Positions 43,280-52,587 of a DNA stretch of 64,000 bases are shown piece after piece. The DNA is from Nitrospirota bacterium (GTDB lineage: Bacteria > Nitrospirota > Thermodesulfovibrionia > Thermodesulfovibrionales > UBA6898), in contig JAKAHR010000006.1 in assembly GCA_021825365.1 (NCBI GenBank), forward strand, positions 62,001 through 126,000. Reading direction: 5' to 3'. The position numbers were made by a program, and so were the translations under genes. The notes under the pieces are model-generated. The model searched no databases, was not told the DNA's origin, and was given only the letters and a program-made list of their open reading frames with translations. Numbering within the stretch: position 1 is the stretch's first letter; each line of letters begins with the position of its first letter.

Positions 43280-44521
43280 ATGGAAAAGCGGGAAATAACC
43301 TCTTCCCTGCATTACGGCTGGGTGATCGTCGGCACCGGCACGCTCTGCATCCTGGCGTGCCTTGGGTTCGGCAGGTTCGCCCTCGGCATGCTCCTGCCCT
43401 CCATGGGGGCGACTCTCCACCTTTCGTATTCCCAGATGGGATTCATCAGCACGGCCAATTTTCTCGGATACCTGGTATCGGTCCTCATCAGCGGCTTCTG
43501 GGCGATGAAGATCGGTCCCCGGAGGCTCATCTTCATCGCCCTGCTCCTCGTGGGTTTCTCGATGGCCCTGGTCAGCCAGGCCAGGAGTTTTTCGGCGGTG
43601 CTTGTCCTCTACCTGCTGACAGGGGCGGGAAGCGGCGCTTCCAACGTGCCGGTAATGGGGCTTGTGTCAGCGTGGTTTGCCGGCAACAGGCGGGGAAGGG
43701 CGGCGGGCTTCATCGTCATCGGCAGCGGTTTCGCCATCATGATTTCAGGCATCCTCATTCCCTTTATCAACCGCAGGTACGGAGCCGAGGGCTGGCGCGT
43801 CAGCTGGCTCGTCCTGAGCGGTCTTGTCCTGGTGATCGCGTTTGTCGGCCTCCTCCTTCTGCGCAACAGGCCGGAGGAGAAGGGGCTGAAGCCCCTGGGC
43901 AGCGATTCGCATCCGCCGCATCATGCGGACGCCGGGGCCGCAGGCGGCCAAAAAAAGGTCTACCGCGAGGGGGTCATGTACTACCTCGGCGTCATCTATT
44001 TTCTCTTTGGATATACCTACGTCATCTACGCCACCTTCATCGTCACCTCGCTGGTGAAGGAGAGGGGCTTTTCCGAGTCGGTTGCGGGTACCTTCTGGGC
44101 ATGGGTAGGCTTTCTGAGTCTATTTTCAGGGCCGGTGTTCGGCACGTTGTCGGACCGCCTCGGCAGGAGGGCGGGCCTCATCATCGTCTTTTCGCTCCAG
44201 ATGCTCTCCTATCTCCTCGTTGCGTCGGGACTCCCCGGCATCTTCCTGTATCTCTCGATAGGCTTTTACGGGATCGTCGCCTGGAGCATACCCTCCATCA
44301 TGGCTGCGGCTGTCGGGGATTACGTGGGCGCGCGGAAGGCTGCGGCTGCCTTTGGCCTCGTCACCTTCATCTTCGGCCTGGGTCAGATAAGCGGGCCCGC
44401 GGTCGCCGGCGTGCTTGCGGAGCAGACAGGCAGCTTCTCGTCGAGCTTTTACATGGCAGCCGCCTTTGCGGGTGCGGCTATTCTTTTGACCGCCTTCCTC
44501 CGGAAGCCGCAGAGGGGATAG
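43280..44521 (+). CDS. Major facilitator superfamily transporter (YbfB/YjiJ-like)
   Basis: The 413-residue protein has twelve predicted membrane helices in two halves separated by a His/Ala/Gly-rich cytoplasmic loop (residues 205-235). The motif LGFGRFALGMLLPSM near the start and GPVFGTLSDRLGRRAGL in the second half are MFS signatures, and the first fits YbfB-type members. The substrate is unknown. There is no ribosome site; TATAGT ends 7 nt before the ATG, suggesting a leaderless mRNA. Confidence 0.88.
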   Translation: MEKREITSSLHYGWVIVGTGTLCILACLGFGRFALGMLLPSMGATLHLSYSQMGFISTANFLGYLVSVLISGFWAMKIGPRRLIFIALLLVGFSMALVSQARSFSAVLVLYLLTGAGSGASNVPVMGLVSAWFAGNRRGRAAGFIVIGSGFAIMISGILIPFINRRYGAEGWRVSWLVLSGLVLVIAFVGLLLLRNRPEEKGLKPLGSDSHPPHHADAGAAGGQKKVYREGVMYYLGVIYFLFGYTYVIYATFIVTSLVKERGFSESVAGTFWAWVGFLSLFSGPVFGTLSDRLGRRAGLIIVFSLQMLSYLLVASGLPGIFLYLSIGFYGIVAWSIPSIMAAAVGDYVGARKAAAAFGLVTFIFGLGQISGPAVAGVLAEQTGSFSSSFYMAAAFAGAAILLTAFLRKPQRG

Positions 44522-44581
44522 TGGCACGGTTTTCCATGTTTCAACGGGGAGGCCTTCAGGCAGAGTGAGATCCCCCGGCCC

Positions 44582-45256
44582 GTGAATACCGCCTATATCG
44601 TCAGGCCGGCCCTGGTACGCCCCGAGCTGAAGGGATGGTGGGAGGGCCCTGCCTGGAAGGGTGTTGATGTCATCACTGTCGCCTGTTTCCGTCCGGAGGG
44701 CAGCGACCACCGGCCCGCGACTTCCGTGAAGATGCTCTACGACGACTCCGGTATCTACGGCATCTTCGGGGTCGAGGACCGCTATGTCCGCTGCGTGCGG
44801 ACCCGCTACGGCGAGCCGGTGTACAAAGACAGCTGTGTCGAGTTCTTCGTCCAGCCGGCATCAGGGGCAGGCTATTTCAATTTCGAGTTCAACTGCGGAG
44901 GGACGATGCTCGCCTGCTATATCACAAACCCCGAGAGGACGGCCGGGGGGTTCAGGGAGTTTGTCTCCCTGCCCGAGACAGAGGCATCCGGGGTGGCTGT
45001 TTTCCATTCTTTGCCCCGGGTCATTGATCCGGAGATCGAGGGGCCGACTCTCTGGTATCTTGAATATTTCATCCCCAGGGGCCTCCTTGAAAGATATTCC
45101 GGAAGATTCGGTGAGTTCCGGGGCGGGCAGTGGAGGGCGAATTTCTTCAAATGCGGGGATGAGACGTCCCATCCGCACTGGGCCTCGTGGCAGCCGGTTC
45201 CTGAACTGAACTTTCACCTTCCCGGCCGCTTCGGGACGATCAGATTCGGGGAATAG
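44582..45256 (+). CDS. CBM9-like (carbohydrate-binding family 9-like) protein
   Basis: The 224-residue protein has the pattern of cytoplasmic CBM9-like proteins: PELKGWWEGPAWKG, MLYDDSGIYGIFGVED, KDSCVEFFVQP, YFNFEFNCGG and the closing WRANFFKCGDETSHPHWASW. No signal peptide is seen. The beta-sandwich may bind a sugar, but no enzyme domain is attached. The GTG start at 44582 has only a weak ribosome site, so the start is tentative. Confidence 0.75.
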   Translation: MNTAYIVRPALVRPELKGWWEGPAWKGVDVITVACFRPEGSDHRPATSVKMLYDDSGIYGIFGVEDRYVRCVRTRYGEPVYKDSCVEFFVQPASGAGYFNFEFNCGGTMLACYITNPERTAGGFREFVSLPETEASGVAVFHSLPRVIDPEIEGPTLWYLEYFIPRGLLERYSGRFGEFRGGQWRANFFKCGDETSHPHWASWQPVPELNFHLPGRFGTIRFGE

Positions 45257-45276
45257 TCCGGACCGGGCGGCCGGTA

Positions 45277-45305
45277 TTTACAATTTATGGGCGTTCGTCT
45301 ATACT
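45277..45305 (+). promoter_or_regulatory. Sigma-70 type promoter of the RNA-binding protein gene
   Basis: TTTACA (45277-45282), a 17-nt spacer and TATACT (45300-45305) place a transcription start near 45312, 80 nt before the ATG. Confidence 0.7.
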
Positions 45306-45328
45306 AATACGAGCTTTTAGAGTTGCGA

Positions 45329-45366
45329 CCCTCGGAGACTTTGAAAGGCTTCGAGGGGTTTTTTTT
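45329..45366 (+). terminator. Leader terminator/attenuator before the RNA-binding protein gene
   Basis: A 9-bp stem (CCCTCGGAG / CTTCGAGGG) with an 11-nt loop is followed by GG and eight T. It lies between the promoter at 45277 and the ATG at 45392. It would end transcripts after about 55 nt unless bypassed, so it is a candidate attenuator or the end of a small RNA. Confidence 0.7.
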
Positions 45367-45391
45367 ATCCCTATGACCAAAGGAGACGAGC

Positions 45392-45742
45392 ATGGAGAAG
45401 AAGCTTTATGTGGGCAACCTGTCCTTCCAGGCGACAGAGGATGATATCAGAGACCTCTTTGCGCAGCACGGAGAGGTGGTATCGGTAAAGATCATCACAG
45501 ACGCCCGGACGGGCAGCCCCAAGGGATTCGGTTTTGTGGAAATGGCCACGACCGAAGATGCCCAGAAGGCGATATCCAGCCTCAACGGTTCTACCTTTAT
45601 GGAGAGGAGCCTCACGGTTGACGAGGCAAAACCCCAGCAGCCGCGGGAGCGGCGCGGTTTCGGCGGTGGCGCCGGCAGGGGCGGCTTCAATAAGAATCGC
45701 GGCGGTGGCGGCGGCTTCGGCGGCGGCAGGGGACGGAGATAG
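45392..45742 (+). CDS. RRM-type glycine-rich RNA-binding protein
   Basis: The 116-residue protein has one RNA recognition motif with RNP2 LYVGNL and RNP1 KGFGFVEM, followed by a Gly/Arg-rich tail (RGFGGGAGRGG ... GGGRGRR). Such proteins bind RNA and are often cold- or stress-induced. An AAAGGAGA ribosome site precedes the ATG. Its own leader holds a terminator, and rpsU starts 5 nt after its stop, so it may control its own expression and that of bS21. Confidence 0.94.
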   Translation: MEKKLYVGNLSFQATEDDIRDLFAQHGEVVSVKIITDARTGSPKGFGFVEMATTEDAQKAISSLNGSTFMERSLTVDEAKPQQPRERRGFGGGAGRGGFNKNRGGGGGFGGGRGRR

Positions 45743-45746
45743 TCGG

Positions 45747-45941
45747 TTGGACATCAAAGTTCATGAAAGAGACCTTGAGAAGGCCCTAAAGTCCCTCAAG
45801 CGCCAGATACAGAAGGACGGTCTTTTCAAGGAGATCAAGCAGAGAAGCTTCTTCGAAAAACCTTCCGTGAAACGGAAACGGAAACAGAGGGAGGCGCGCA
45901 AGAAACGTATGCGCTCCCTCAGATTCAAGAAACAGGCATAA
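45747..45941 (+). CDS. rpsU: 30S ribosomal protein bS21
   Basis: The 64-residue basic protein reads DIKVHERDLEKALKSLKRQI, KRSFFEKPSVKRKRK-like repeats and a Lys/Arg-rich tail, the bS21 pattern. The start is TTG at 45747, with a GGACGGAG site upstream, in frame with the only sensible N-terminus. It is tightly linked to the RNA-binding protein gene. Confidence 0.9.
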   Translation: MDIKVHERDLEKALKSLKRQIQKDGLFKEIKQRSFFEKPSVKRKRKQREARKKRMRSLRFKKQA

Positions 45942-45943
45942 TC

Positions 45944-45959
45944 GGGCCCTGAAGGGCCC
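45944..45959. terminator. Weak hairpin after rpsU
   Basis: GGGCCC-TGAA-GGGCCC begins 2 nt after the rpsU stop, between convergent genes. No U-run follows. Confidence 0.35.
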
Positions 45960-46026
45960 CTTATCCTCTCGGACGATCCAGTTTTCCCTCCGGTACTTTT
46001 GATGCGTTTGCGCGTTCGCGTACGTA

Positions 46027-47055
46027 TTAAACGTAGGAAGCCAGGTCCCTGACGAGGCGCTCTGATTCTTCCCATCCGAGACATGGATCGGTAATGGATT
46101 TGCCGTATATCTGTTCCCCGACCTTCTGGCTACCCTCCACGAGATAACTTTCGATCATCAGACCCCTGACCTTCGTCTTCAGCGTCTTCGAGTTCTGGCG
46201 GCTCATCATCACCTCTTTGGCGATCCTCGGCTGTTGGTTGAACTTCTTGTTCGAGTTCGCATGATTGGTGTCGACGATGATGGCGGGGTAGGACAGGTTG
46301 CGCTTCCTGTAGAGATCGACCACGCGCTTGAGGTCCTCGAAATGGTAATTCGGGAAGTTCGATCCGTACTGGTCGACCGCGCCGCGCAGTATGCCGTGCG
46401 TCAGGGGATTCCCCGACGTCCTCACCTCCCATCCGTTATAGACGAATACATGCGGAAGCTGGGCCGCCTGGACGGAGTTGAGCATCACCTCGATGTCCCC
46501 GCTCGTGGGGTTCTTCATGCCGGCCGGGACATCGAGCCCGCTGATCGTGAGCCGGTGGAGCTGGTTTTCGACCGACCGGGCGCCGACCGCCACATAGCTG
46601 AGGATGTCGGCGAGATAGGGATAATTGCCCGGATAGAGCATCTCGTCCGCTGCGGTGAGATGGGACTCGCGCATGGCGCGGATGTGCATCCTGCGGATCG
46701 CCTTGAGTCCCCTGACCATATTGGGCTCTTCTGTCGGCTTGGGCTGGTGGGCCATGCCCTTGTACCCTTCGCCGGTAGTCCGGGGCTTGTTCGTGTAGAT
46801 GCGGGGGATGAGGATGAGTTTCTCCTCCACCTCATCCTGCAGGCGGGCGAGACGGGATATGTATTCGCAGACAGCGTCCTCGTTATCGGCCGAGCAGGGG
46901 CCGATGATCACGAGGAACTTGTCGCTTTCTCTCCTGAAGACGGCGGCTATCTCGTCGTCCCTCTGTTTTTTGATCTTCCTGAGCTCCTCGGACAGGGGCA
47001 TGCTGTCGAGGATCTCCTTGACGCTCGGAATTTCGCGGACATAGTGGAAACTCAT
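46027..47055 (-). CDS. 3-deoxy-7-phosphoheptulonate (DAHP) synthase, class I
   Basis: The 342-residue enzyme joins phosphoenolpyruvate and erythrose 4-phosphate in the first step of aromatic amino acid synthesis. Family features are IIGPCSADN, the substrate loop PRIYTNKPRTTGEGYKG, AIGAR-like VAVGARSVENQLHR, GMKNPTSGDIEVMLNS and DTNHANSNKK. No separate regulatory domain is attached. GGAAGGGAG before the ATG at 47055 decides the start over the longer open frame. Confidence 0.93.
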   Translation of the reverse strand: MSFHYVREIPSVKEILDSMPLSEELRKIKKQRDDEIAAVFRRESDKFLVIIGPCSADNEDAVCEYISRLARLQDEVEEKLILIPRIYTNKPRTTGEGYKGMAHQPKPTEEPNMVRGLKAIRRMHIRAMRESHLTAADEMLYPGNYPYLADILSYVAVGARSVENQLHRLTISGLDVPAGMKNPTSGDIEVMLNSVQAAQLPHVFVYNGWEVRTSGNPLTHGILRGAVDQYGSNFPNYHFEDLKRVVDLYRKRNLSYPAIIVDTNHANSNKKFNQQPRIAKEVMMSRQNSKTLKTKVRGLMIESYLVEGSQKVGEQIYGKSITDPCLGWEESERLVRDLASYV

Positions 47056-47233
47056 GTATCTACTCCCTTCCCTGCTGCAGAATTCATTTTTGATTGTAAA
47101 ACATTTCATCATTTTTTTCTGCCGTCCGCCGCCTCCTCCGGGAGGGGGACAGGCAGACGGGAAGGGCTGATGCCATTGTCGGCGCGTTCGTACTATAATA
47201 AAGACATATGACACTTATAAAGGGAGGCGCTTT

Positions 47234-47410
47234 ATGTTTGAAGGACTGTTTCAGCCGATGCACATGCTGGTCATTCTCGCCATTGTTCTGATCATCTTCG
47301 GGCCGGGCAAATTGCCTGAACTGGGTGCTGGTCTCGGCAAGGGCATCAGGGAGTTCAAGAAGGCGATTTCCGACGAAAAAAAGGACAACCTCATCGAAGA
47401 AAAGAAGTAG
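47234..47410 (+). CDS. tatA: Sec-independent translocase protein TatA
   Basis: This 58-residue protein has one membrane helix ([23 protein letters not shown]) followed by the amphipathic [11 protein letters not shown] helix and a charged tail, the TatA/B pattern with the FG hinge. It would form the pore for folded, twin-arginine substrates such as the binding protein at 38364. GGGAGGCG lies 6 nt before the ATG and TATAAT at 47194-47199. No tatC gene is in the window. Confidence 0.92.
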   Translation: MFEGLFQPMHMLVILAIVLIIFGPGKLPELGAGLGKGIREFKKAISDEKKDNLIEEKK

Positions 47411-47475
47411 ACGTGCCAGGCGGCCGTCCGGGTCATGCGGCGTGATGAAAGTCATACGGCCCCGCAGGTGCATCA

Positions 47476-48072
47476 GTGAACATCGCTGAAAGAATTAAGA
47501 GGCGGACTCCGGCATCCGTGCTGGCGACAGGTCTTGCCATAGACCTTGTCATCGGGTATTTCGACTATGTCACCGGCACGGACATAGGCCTTTCCGTTTT
47601 TTATCTTATACCCATCATCCTTGTCGTCTGGATGTCCGGCACCATGCCGGGCCTGTTCATGGCGGCTATCGCCCTGGTGACCATGTCTGCCACGGATCAT
47701 GCGTCAGGAACGGTCTTCCCATCCCTCCTTATTGAGATTTGGAACGACCTGGTACACCTCACCTTCTTTGTCGTCATCATATTCCTGGTATCGAGGTTGA
47801 AGGCCGAAATGGACGAGCGCTCCCGGCTTATCGGCGAGCTCCGGGATGCCCTGGCGGAGGTCAGGACTCTGAGCGGACTGCTTCCGATCTGCGCGTGGTG
47901 CAAGAATATCAGGGATGACAAGGGGTACTGGAACAGGGTCGAGTCCTACATCGAGAAACGTACGGGTGCCGAGTTTACCCACGGCATCTGTCCTGAATGC
48001 GCACGAAAGGTCTACCCGGAACTTTTTGATAAAGACGCGAAAGGAAAGACTACGCCCCGAGACAGTGCCTGA
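47476..48072 (+). CDS. Membrane protein with C-terminal CAWC/CPEC sensor-tail domain
   Basis: The 198-residue protein has about four membrane helices (residues 14-105), a coiled-coil linker and a C-terminal module LLPICAWCKNIRDDKGYWNRVESYI-like tail with GICPECARKVYPEL. This tail, with its CxxC pairs, is common at the ends of PAS or GAF signalling proteins and may bind metal. No kinase or cyclase domain is present. The start is GTG at 47476 with a weak ribosome site. Confidence 0.7.
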   Translation: MNIAERIKRRTPASVLATGLAIDLVIGYFDYVTGTDIGLSVFYLIPIILVVWMSGTMPGLFMAAIALVTMSATDHASGTVFPSLLIEIWNDLVHLTFFVVIIFLVSRLKAEMDERSRLIGELRDALAEVRTLSGLLPICAWCKNIRDDKGYWNRVESYIEKRTGAEFTHGICPECARKVYPELFDKDAKGKTTPRDSA

Positions 48073-48253
48073 CACCTGCCCGTCTTCGCGGGGCTTTCCC
48101 TCAGTAGCGATCCGGTCCGAAAGGAAAGAAGGGATCATAACGCCCTCCGTTCCCTCTCCTGATTTGTCTGACTATAGTTTTCCCGGGAGGTTGCCGATAA
48201 AGATATGCATGCCGATCGGCCGCGACACTATTCGTCGGGAACAAGGAGGACAT

Positions 48254-48661
48254 ATGCCACTACTGACATGGTCGAATGATTTGAGCGTCAAGATATATTC
48301 CATTGACGAACAGCACAAGAACCTGATCGCACTCATCAACAACCTGTATGATGCGATGGGCGCCGGTAAGGGCCAGGCCGCCCTTGGAGCGATCCTGAAA
48401 GAACTCGTGGACTACACAACGACGCACTTTGCGAACGAGGAAAAGCTGATGAGGGCCCAGGCGTATCCGGGCTATCTGGCTCACAAGAAGGAACATGACA
48501 ATCTCGCCGCAAAGGTGAACACGCTCCAGAATGATTTCTCGTCGGGGAAACCGGTCATGACGGTCGAGGTGATGCGTTTTCTCAAAGACTGGCTGACGTC
48601 GCATATCAAGGGCACGGACCAGAAATACAGCCCCTTCCTGATAGGAAAGGGAGTAACGTAA
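48254..48661 (+). CDS. Bacteriohemerythrin
   Basis: The 135-residue protein has the diiron hemerythrin ligand pattern: WSNDLSVKIYSIDEQHKNLI, HFANEEKLM, HKKEHDNL and HIKGTDQKY. It binds oxygen reversibly and may store, carry or sense it. Its length is that of a single-domain protein. AAGGAGGAC lies 4-5 nt before the ATG at 48254. Confidence 0.93.
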   Translation: MPLLTWSNDLSVKIYSIDEQHKNLIALINNLYDAMGAGKGQAALGAILKELVDYTTTHFANEEKLMRAQAYPGYLAHKKEHDNLAAKVNTLQNDFSSGKPVMTVEVMRFLKDWLTSHIKGTDQKYSPFLIGKGVT

Positions 48662-48704
48662 GCACGCCCGACCGCCGGGGCGCCGGACCGGGGCCGGGCA
48701 GCGA

Positions 48705-50003
48705 CTATAACTTTCTCATATCCACAACGCGCTTGGCCTTGCCCTCGGAGCGTTCCAGGGTCTTTTTCTCAACGAGCCTGACGTCGACTCCAATGCCCAG
48801 CTCCGCGGCGAGCCTCCGCTTGATGAGTTCGATCAGCTCGTTCTGCTTTTTCATCTCATCGAAAAAGATCGACTCGGATGCCTCGACGAGCACCTTGACG
48901 CTGTCCAGGGCGCCCTTCCGCTCGACGATGATCTGGTAGTGGGGCTCCGTGCCCTCGATGTCGAAGAGCACCGCCTCTATCTGGGAGGGGAAGACGTTCA
49001 CGCCCTTGATGATCAGCATGTCGTCGGTCCTGCCCATGACGCGGTTCATGCGCCTGAACTTCCTGCCGCAGGGGCAGGGCTCACTGATGACCCGGGTCAG
49101 GTCCCGGGTCCTGAACCGGATGACAGGGAAGGCCTCTTTCGTAAGGGTCGTAATGACGAGTTCGCCCACCTCGCCCGGCTTTGCCGGCTCAAGGGTTTCG
49201 GGGTTGATGATCTCGACCAGGAAGTGGTCTTCATTGATATGCAGGCCGTTTCGTTCGAGGCACTCCCCGGCGACGCCGGGGCCCATCACCTCACTCAGGC
49301 CATAGTTGTCGGTCGCGACGATCTTCAGCTTCTGCTCGATCTCCCGCCGCATGCTCTCAGACCACGGCTCGGCGCCGAAGAGGCCGTACTTGAGGGAAAG
49401 GGAGCTGGTATTGATGTTCATTTCCCTGATCGTGTCGGCGATGAGCAGGGCGTAGCTCGGCGTGCAGATGAGGGCGGTCGTCTTGAAGTCCTGCATGATC
49501 TTGATCTGGCGCGACGTATTTCCGCTCGAAATGGGGATGACCGAGGCGCCGATCTTCTCCGCGCCGTAATGGATGCCGAAGCCACCGGTGAAGAGGCCGT
49601 AGCCGAAGGCGATCTGGACGACGTCGTCCTTGGTGATGCCGCCGGCGGTCAGAACGCGGGCAACGAGGTTCGACCAGGTCTTCAGGTCATTGCGGGTGTA
49701 TCCGACGACGGTCGACATGCCGGTCGTGCCTGAGGAGGCATGGATCCGGACCACCTCCCGAAGCGGCACCGCAAAGAGTCCGTAGGGGTAGTTGTCGCGG
49801 AGATCGTTCTTCGTGGTGAAAGGGAGCTGCCTGATCTCCTCAACGGACCTGATGCCGTCGATATCGATCTTCAGCTCATCGAACTTCTTCCGGTAAAAAG
49901 GGACGTTGAGGTATACCCTGTTCAGCGTCGCTTCGAGACGTTCGAGCTGGAGCTGGGCGAGTTCGTCCCTCTCCATACACTCATTCTCCGGTTCCCAGTA
50001 CAT
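48705..50003 (-). CDS. paaK: Phenylacetate-CoA ligase family protein (second copy)
   Basis: The 432-residue AMP-forming ligase has the PaaK pattern: [10 protein letters not shown], the P-loop [47 protein letters not shown] and [20 protein letters not shown]. It makes a CoA thioester from an aromatic acid and ATP. It is the last gene of the ior-paaK-liv operon. GGAGGCAGG just before the ATG at 50003 decides the start, 16 nt after livF. A paralogue lies upstream. Confidence 0.92.
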   Translation of the reverse strand: MYWEPENECMERDELAQLQLERLEATLNRVYLNVPFYRKKFDELKIDIDGIRSVEEIRQLPFTTKNDLRDNYPYGLFAVPLREVVRIHASSGTTGMSTVVGYTRNDLKTWSNLVARVLTAGGITKDDVVQIAFGYGLFTGGFGIHYGAEKIGASVIPISSGNTSRQIKIMQDFKTTALICTPSYALLIADTIREMNINTSSLSLKYGLFGAEPWSESMRREIEQKLKIVATDNYGLSEVMGPGVAGECLERNGLHINEDHFLVEIINPETLEPAKPGEVGELVITTLTKEAFPVIRFRTRDLTRVISEPCPCGRKFRRMNRVMGRTDDMLIIKGVNVFPSQIEAVLFDIEGTEPHYQIIVERKGALDSVKVLVEASESIFFDEMKKQNELIELIKRRLAAELGIGVDVRLVEKKTLERSEGKAKRVVDMRKL

Positions 50004-50019
50004 GCCTGCCTCCATAGTA

Positions 50020-50757
50020 TTAGATATCGGTTTCAGAATCAAGGTCCCGGCCGAGATAGGCCCGCTGCACATCCCGGTTGGAGAGGAGGTCCTCCGCCTG
50101 ACCCTGCAGGATGATCCTTCCCGTCTCGAGGACGTAGGCGCGGTCGGCAATGCCGAGAGCCGCCTTTGCGTTCTGCTCGACGAGAAGCACCGTGTTGCCC
50201 TCGTCCCGCAGGCGGGTGATGATCCCGAAGATGTCCCTCACGATCAGGGGGGCAAGCCCCATGGAGGGCTCGTCCATCATGACGAGCTTCGGCCGTGCCA
50301 TGAGCGCACGGGCGATGGCGAGCATCTGCTGCTCGCCCCCGGAGAGAGTGCCTGCAAGCTGCTTCTCCCTCTCCTTCAGCCTCGGGAAGAGCCCGAACAT
50401 GCGGTTGAGGTCGTTCTTCACCTCGGCCTGCTTCCCCCTCCGGTACTGCACATTGGCCCCGAGCACGAGGTTTTCCCGGACAGACAGGGGAGCAAAGACC
50501 TGGCGCCCCTCGGGTACCAGGGAGCATCCCCGGAAGACTATCTCCTCGGTCGAGAGTCTCCGGATGTCCTGCCTGTCAAAAAGTATCTCCCCGTCGCGGG
50601 ACCGCAGAAGGCCGCAGACGGTCTTCAGGAGAGTCGTCTTCCCCGCGCCGTTTGCGCCGATGATTGTAACAATCTCCCCGGGGTTGACGTGCATGGTCAC
50701 CTTCCTCAGGACCTTCAGGGTGGCGTATCCGGCCTCGAGATTCTTAATCCGCAGCAT
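50020..50757 (-). CDS. livF: Branched-chain amino acid ABC transporter ATPase, LivF type
   Basis: The 245-residue ATPase has [19 protein letters not shown], the signature [27 protein letters not shown] and the short LivF C-terminus. It overlaps livG by 14 nt. The chosen start, [11 protein letters not shown], is where the family begins. Confidence 0.94.
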   Translation of the reverse strand: MLRIKNLEAGYATLKVLRKVTMHVNPGEIVTIIGANGAGKTTLLKTVCGLLRSRDGEILFDRQDIRRLSTEEIVFRGCSLVPEGRQVFAPLSVRENLVLGANVQYRRGKQAEVKNDLNRMFGLFPRLKEREKQLAGTLSGGEQQMLAIARALMARPKLVMMDEPSMGLAPLIVRDIFGIITRLRDEGNTVLLVEQNAKAALGIADRAYVLETGRIILQGQAEDLLSNRDVQRAYLGRDLDSETDI

Positions 50758-51517
50758 GTTCCTCCCCGAGGTAGACCCGGATGACCTCCCGGTTTTTCTG
50801 GATGGCGAGCGGCTGGTCGTCGGCGATCTTCTGGCCATAGCTCAGGACGACGATTTCGTCGGAGATATTCATGACAAGGGACATATCGTGCTCGACGAGC
50901 AGGACCGTGACCCCGCGGTCGCGTATACGGCTGATGAGAGAAGCCATCTCGGCCGTCTCCCGCATGTTGAGCCCGGCGGCCGGCTCGTCGACCAGGAGCA
51001 GCCTCGGCCCGCACGCCAGCGCCCTTCCGAGCTCGACGATCCTCTGCTGCCCGTAGGCGAGGCGGGTCGCCTCCGCTCCGGCGAGGTCGGCGATCCCGAG
51101 AAACTCCATGACCTCCAGACTCTGCTCCCTGATGAGGCGCTCCTCCTTCCAGGTGAAGGGGAGGTTCAGCATCCCGGCGACGAACCCCGCCCTTCCGTGC
51201 ACATGGCGGCCGACCATGATGTTCTCGATCGCGGTCATCTTGGGAAAGAGGCGGATATGCTGGAAGGTGCGGGCCATGCCGCGCGCTGCGACCTGATGCG
51301 GCCGGAGCCGTTGTACCGGCGAGCCGTCGAAGGTGATCGTCCCGCTGTCAGGCGGGATGAAGCCGGAGATCAGATTAAAGAGGGTGGTCTTGCCGGCACC
51401 GTTGGGGCCGATGAGAGCCTTGATCGCCCCCTGCTGCACGCAGAACGAGACATTGTCCACCGCCTGGAGGCCGCCGAACCGCTTGCTGAGCCCGTCAAGG
51501 GAAAGGATCGCCATCAC
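50744..51517 (-). CDS. livG: Branched-chain amino acid ABC transporter ATPase, LivG type
   Basis: The 257-residue ATPase has GPNGAGKTT, ARTFQHIRLF, the LAYGQQRIVELGRAL signature and LLLVDEPAAGLN, all LivG features. It works with LivF beneath the LivH/LivM channel. ATGATG at the start overlaps the livM stop, indicating coupling. Confidence 0.95.
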   Translation of the reverse strand: MMAILSLDGLSKRFGGLQAVDNVSFCVQQGAIKALIGPNGAGKTTLFNLISGFIPPDSGTITFDGSPVQRLRPHQVAARGMARTFQHIRLFPKMTAIENIMVGRHVHGRAGFVAGMLNLPFTWKEERLIREQSLEVMEFLGIADLAGAEATRLAYGQQRIVELGRALACGPRLLLVDEPAAGLNMRETAEMASLISRIRDRGVTVLLVEHDMSLVMNISDEIVVLSYGQKIADDQPLAIQKNREVIRVYLGEEHAAD

Positions 51518-52587
51518 GCCCCCCCGCCGGCCGTCCTGCCCGCAAAGAGACGCCGCACATCCGAGAGGAGTTGCTTCCGGAGAAGCCCGTCAGGGGCAAA
51601 CAGCATGATCACGATGAGGATGCCCCCGAAGACCGCGTCGTCATACGTGCCGAAATAGCCGCGGAGTGAGAGGTAATTGAGGCCGAGGCTCATGAAGAGC
51701 GCTCCCCAGAGATTCGCCATGCCGCCGATCGCGACGATCGCCACATACCGCACCGACTTCATCACCGACGCCTCCGAGGGGCCGATGCCCCCGTTGTAGT
51801 GGGTGAGCATCACCCCGGCGAGAGCGGCGAAGACCGCGCTCAGCACGAAGGTCTTCAACTTGTACCGGGCGGTCGGTATCCCCATCGCATCTGCCGCGTC
51901 TTCCGCCCCGTGGATCGAGGCAAGGGCCCGGCCGACGCGGGAATGGATCAGGTTGAGGAGCAGCACCATGCCCGCCGCCACCAGCCCCCAGGCGATGTAG
52001 TAGTTCATAACCCTCAGGGAAGAGTTCCCCGATACCTCGATGCCCGGAAGGAGGGAGAAGCCGGGCACGTCCGATATGCCGTCAGCGGCCCCGAGGGCTG
52101 TCGTGCCGAGGACGATCCGGTAGATGATGATCCCGAATCCGAGCGTCGCCATCGCGAGATAGTGGCCCCTGAGTTTCAGCACCGGTCCGCCCACCAGGTA
52201 GGCGACGACCGCCGTGACCGCCAGCGCGGCGAGGCAGGCTGCCCACGGCTGGACGGTCAGCAGGTCGCCTCCGTACAGGTCGGGCCGCGTCCGGAGAAGT
52301 CCCGCCTTCGCGAACAGCGCAACGAACGCAGCCCCCTTGTGGGCGGAGAGATCGTGCGTGGTGAGGTAGGCGGCGATGTAGCCGCCGATCGAGAAGAACC
52401 CCGCATGGCCGAGAGAGATCTGTCCTGCGTAGCCGATGAGCATGCAGAGGCCGATGACGAGAAGGGAATAATACGCCGTCATGGTGAGCTGCGTCAGGTG
52501 GTAGGCGCTGTCGGTTGCGCGGGTGACCAGCTGGATCGCAACGACCAGCCCCAGGAACCCGATCATCTGGAGGTGCTTCGGCCGCAT
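51514..52587 (-). CDS. livM: Branched-chain amino acid ABC transporter permease, LivM type
   Basis: The 357-residue membrane protein has about ten hydrophobic segments and the family motifs YAGQISLGHAGFFSIGGY and KLRGHYLAMATLGFG. It is one half of the channel. It shares one base with the livH stop. Confidence 0.94.
   Translation of the reverse strand: MRPKHLQMIGFLGLVVAIQLVTRATDSAYHLTQLTMTAYYSLLVIGLCMLIGYAGQISLGHAGFFSIGGYIAAYLTTHDLSAHKGAAFVALFAKAGLLRTRPDLYGGDLLTVQPWAACLAALAVTAVVAYLVGGPVLKLRGHYLAMATLGFGIIIYRIVLGTTALGAADGISDVPGFSLLPGIEVSGNSSLRVMNYYIAWGLVAAGMVLLLNLIHSRVGRALASIHGAEDAADAMGIPTARYKLKTFVLSAVFAALAGVMLTHYNGGIGPSEASVMKSVRYVAIVAIGGMANLWGALFMSLGLNYLSLRGYFGTYDDAVFGGILIVIMLFAPDGLLRKQLLSDVRRLFAGRTAGGGA

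Noticed and set aside
44521-44536. TGGCACGGTTTTCCAT as a sigma-54 promoter
   Set aside because: The -12 GC is absent at the required position.
43198-44568. Second + strand frame of 456 codons over the MFS gene
   Set aside because: The frame at 43280 has twelve membrane helices and MFS motifs; this one is Arg/His/Gly-rich and out of frame.
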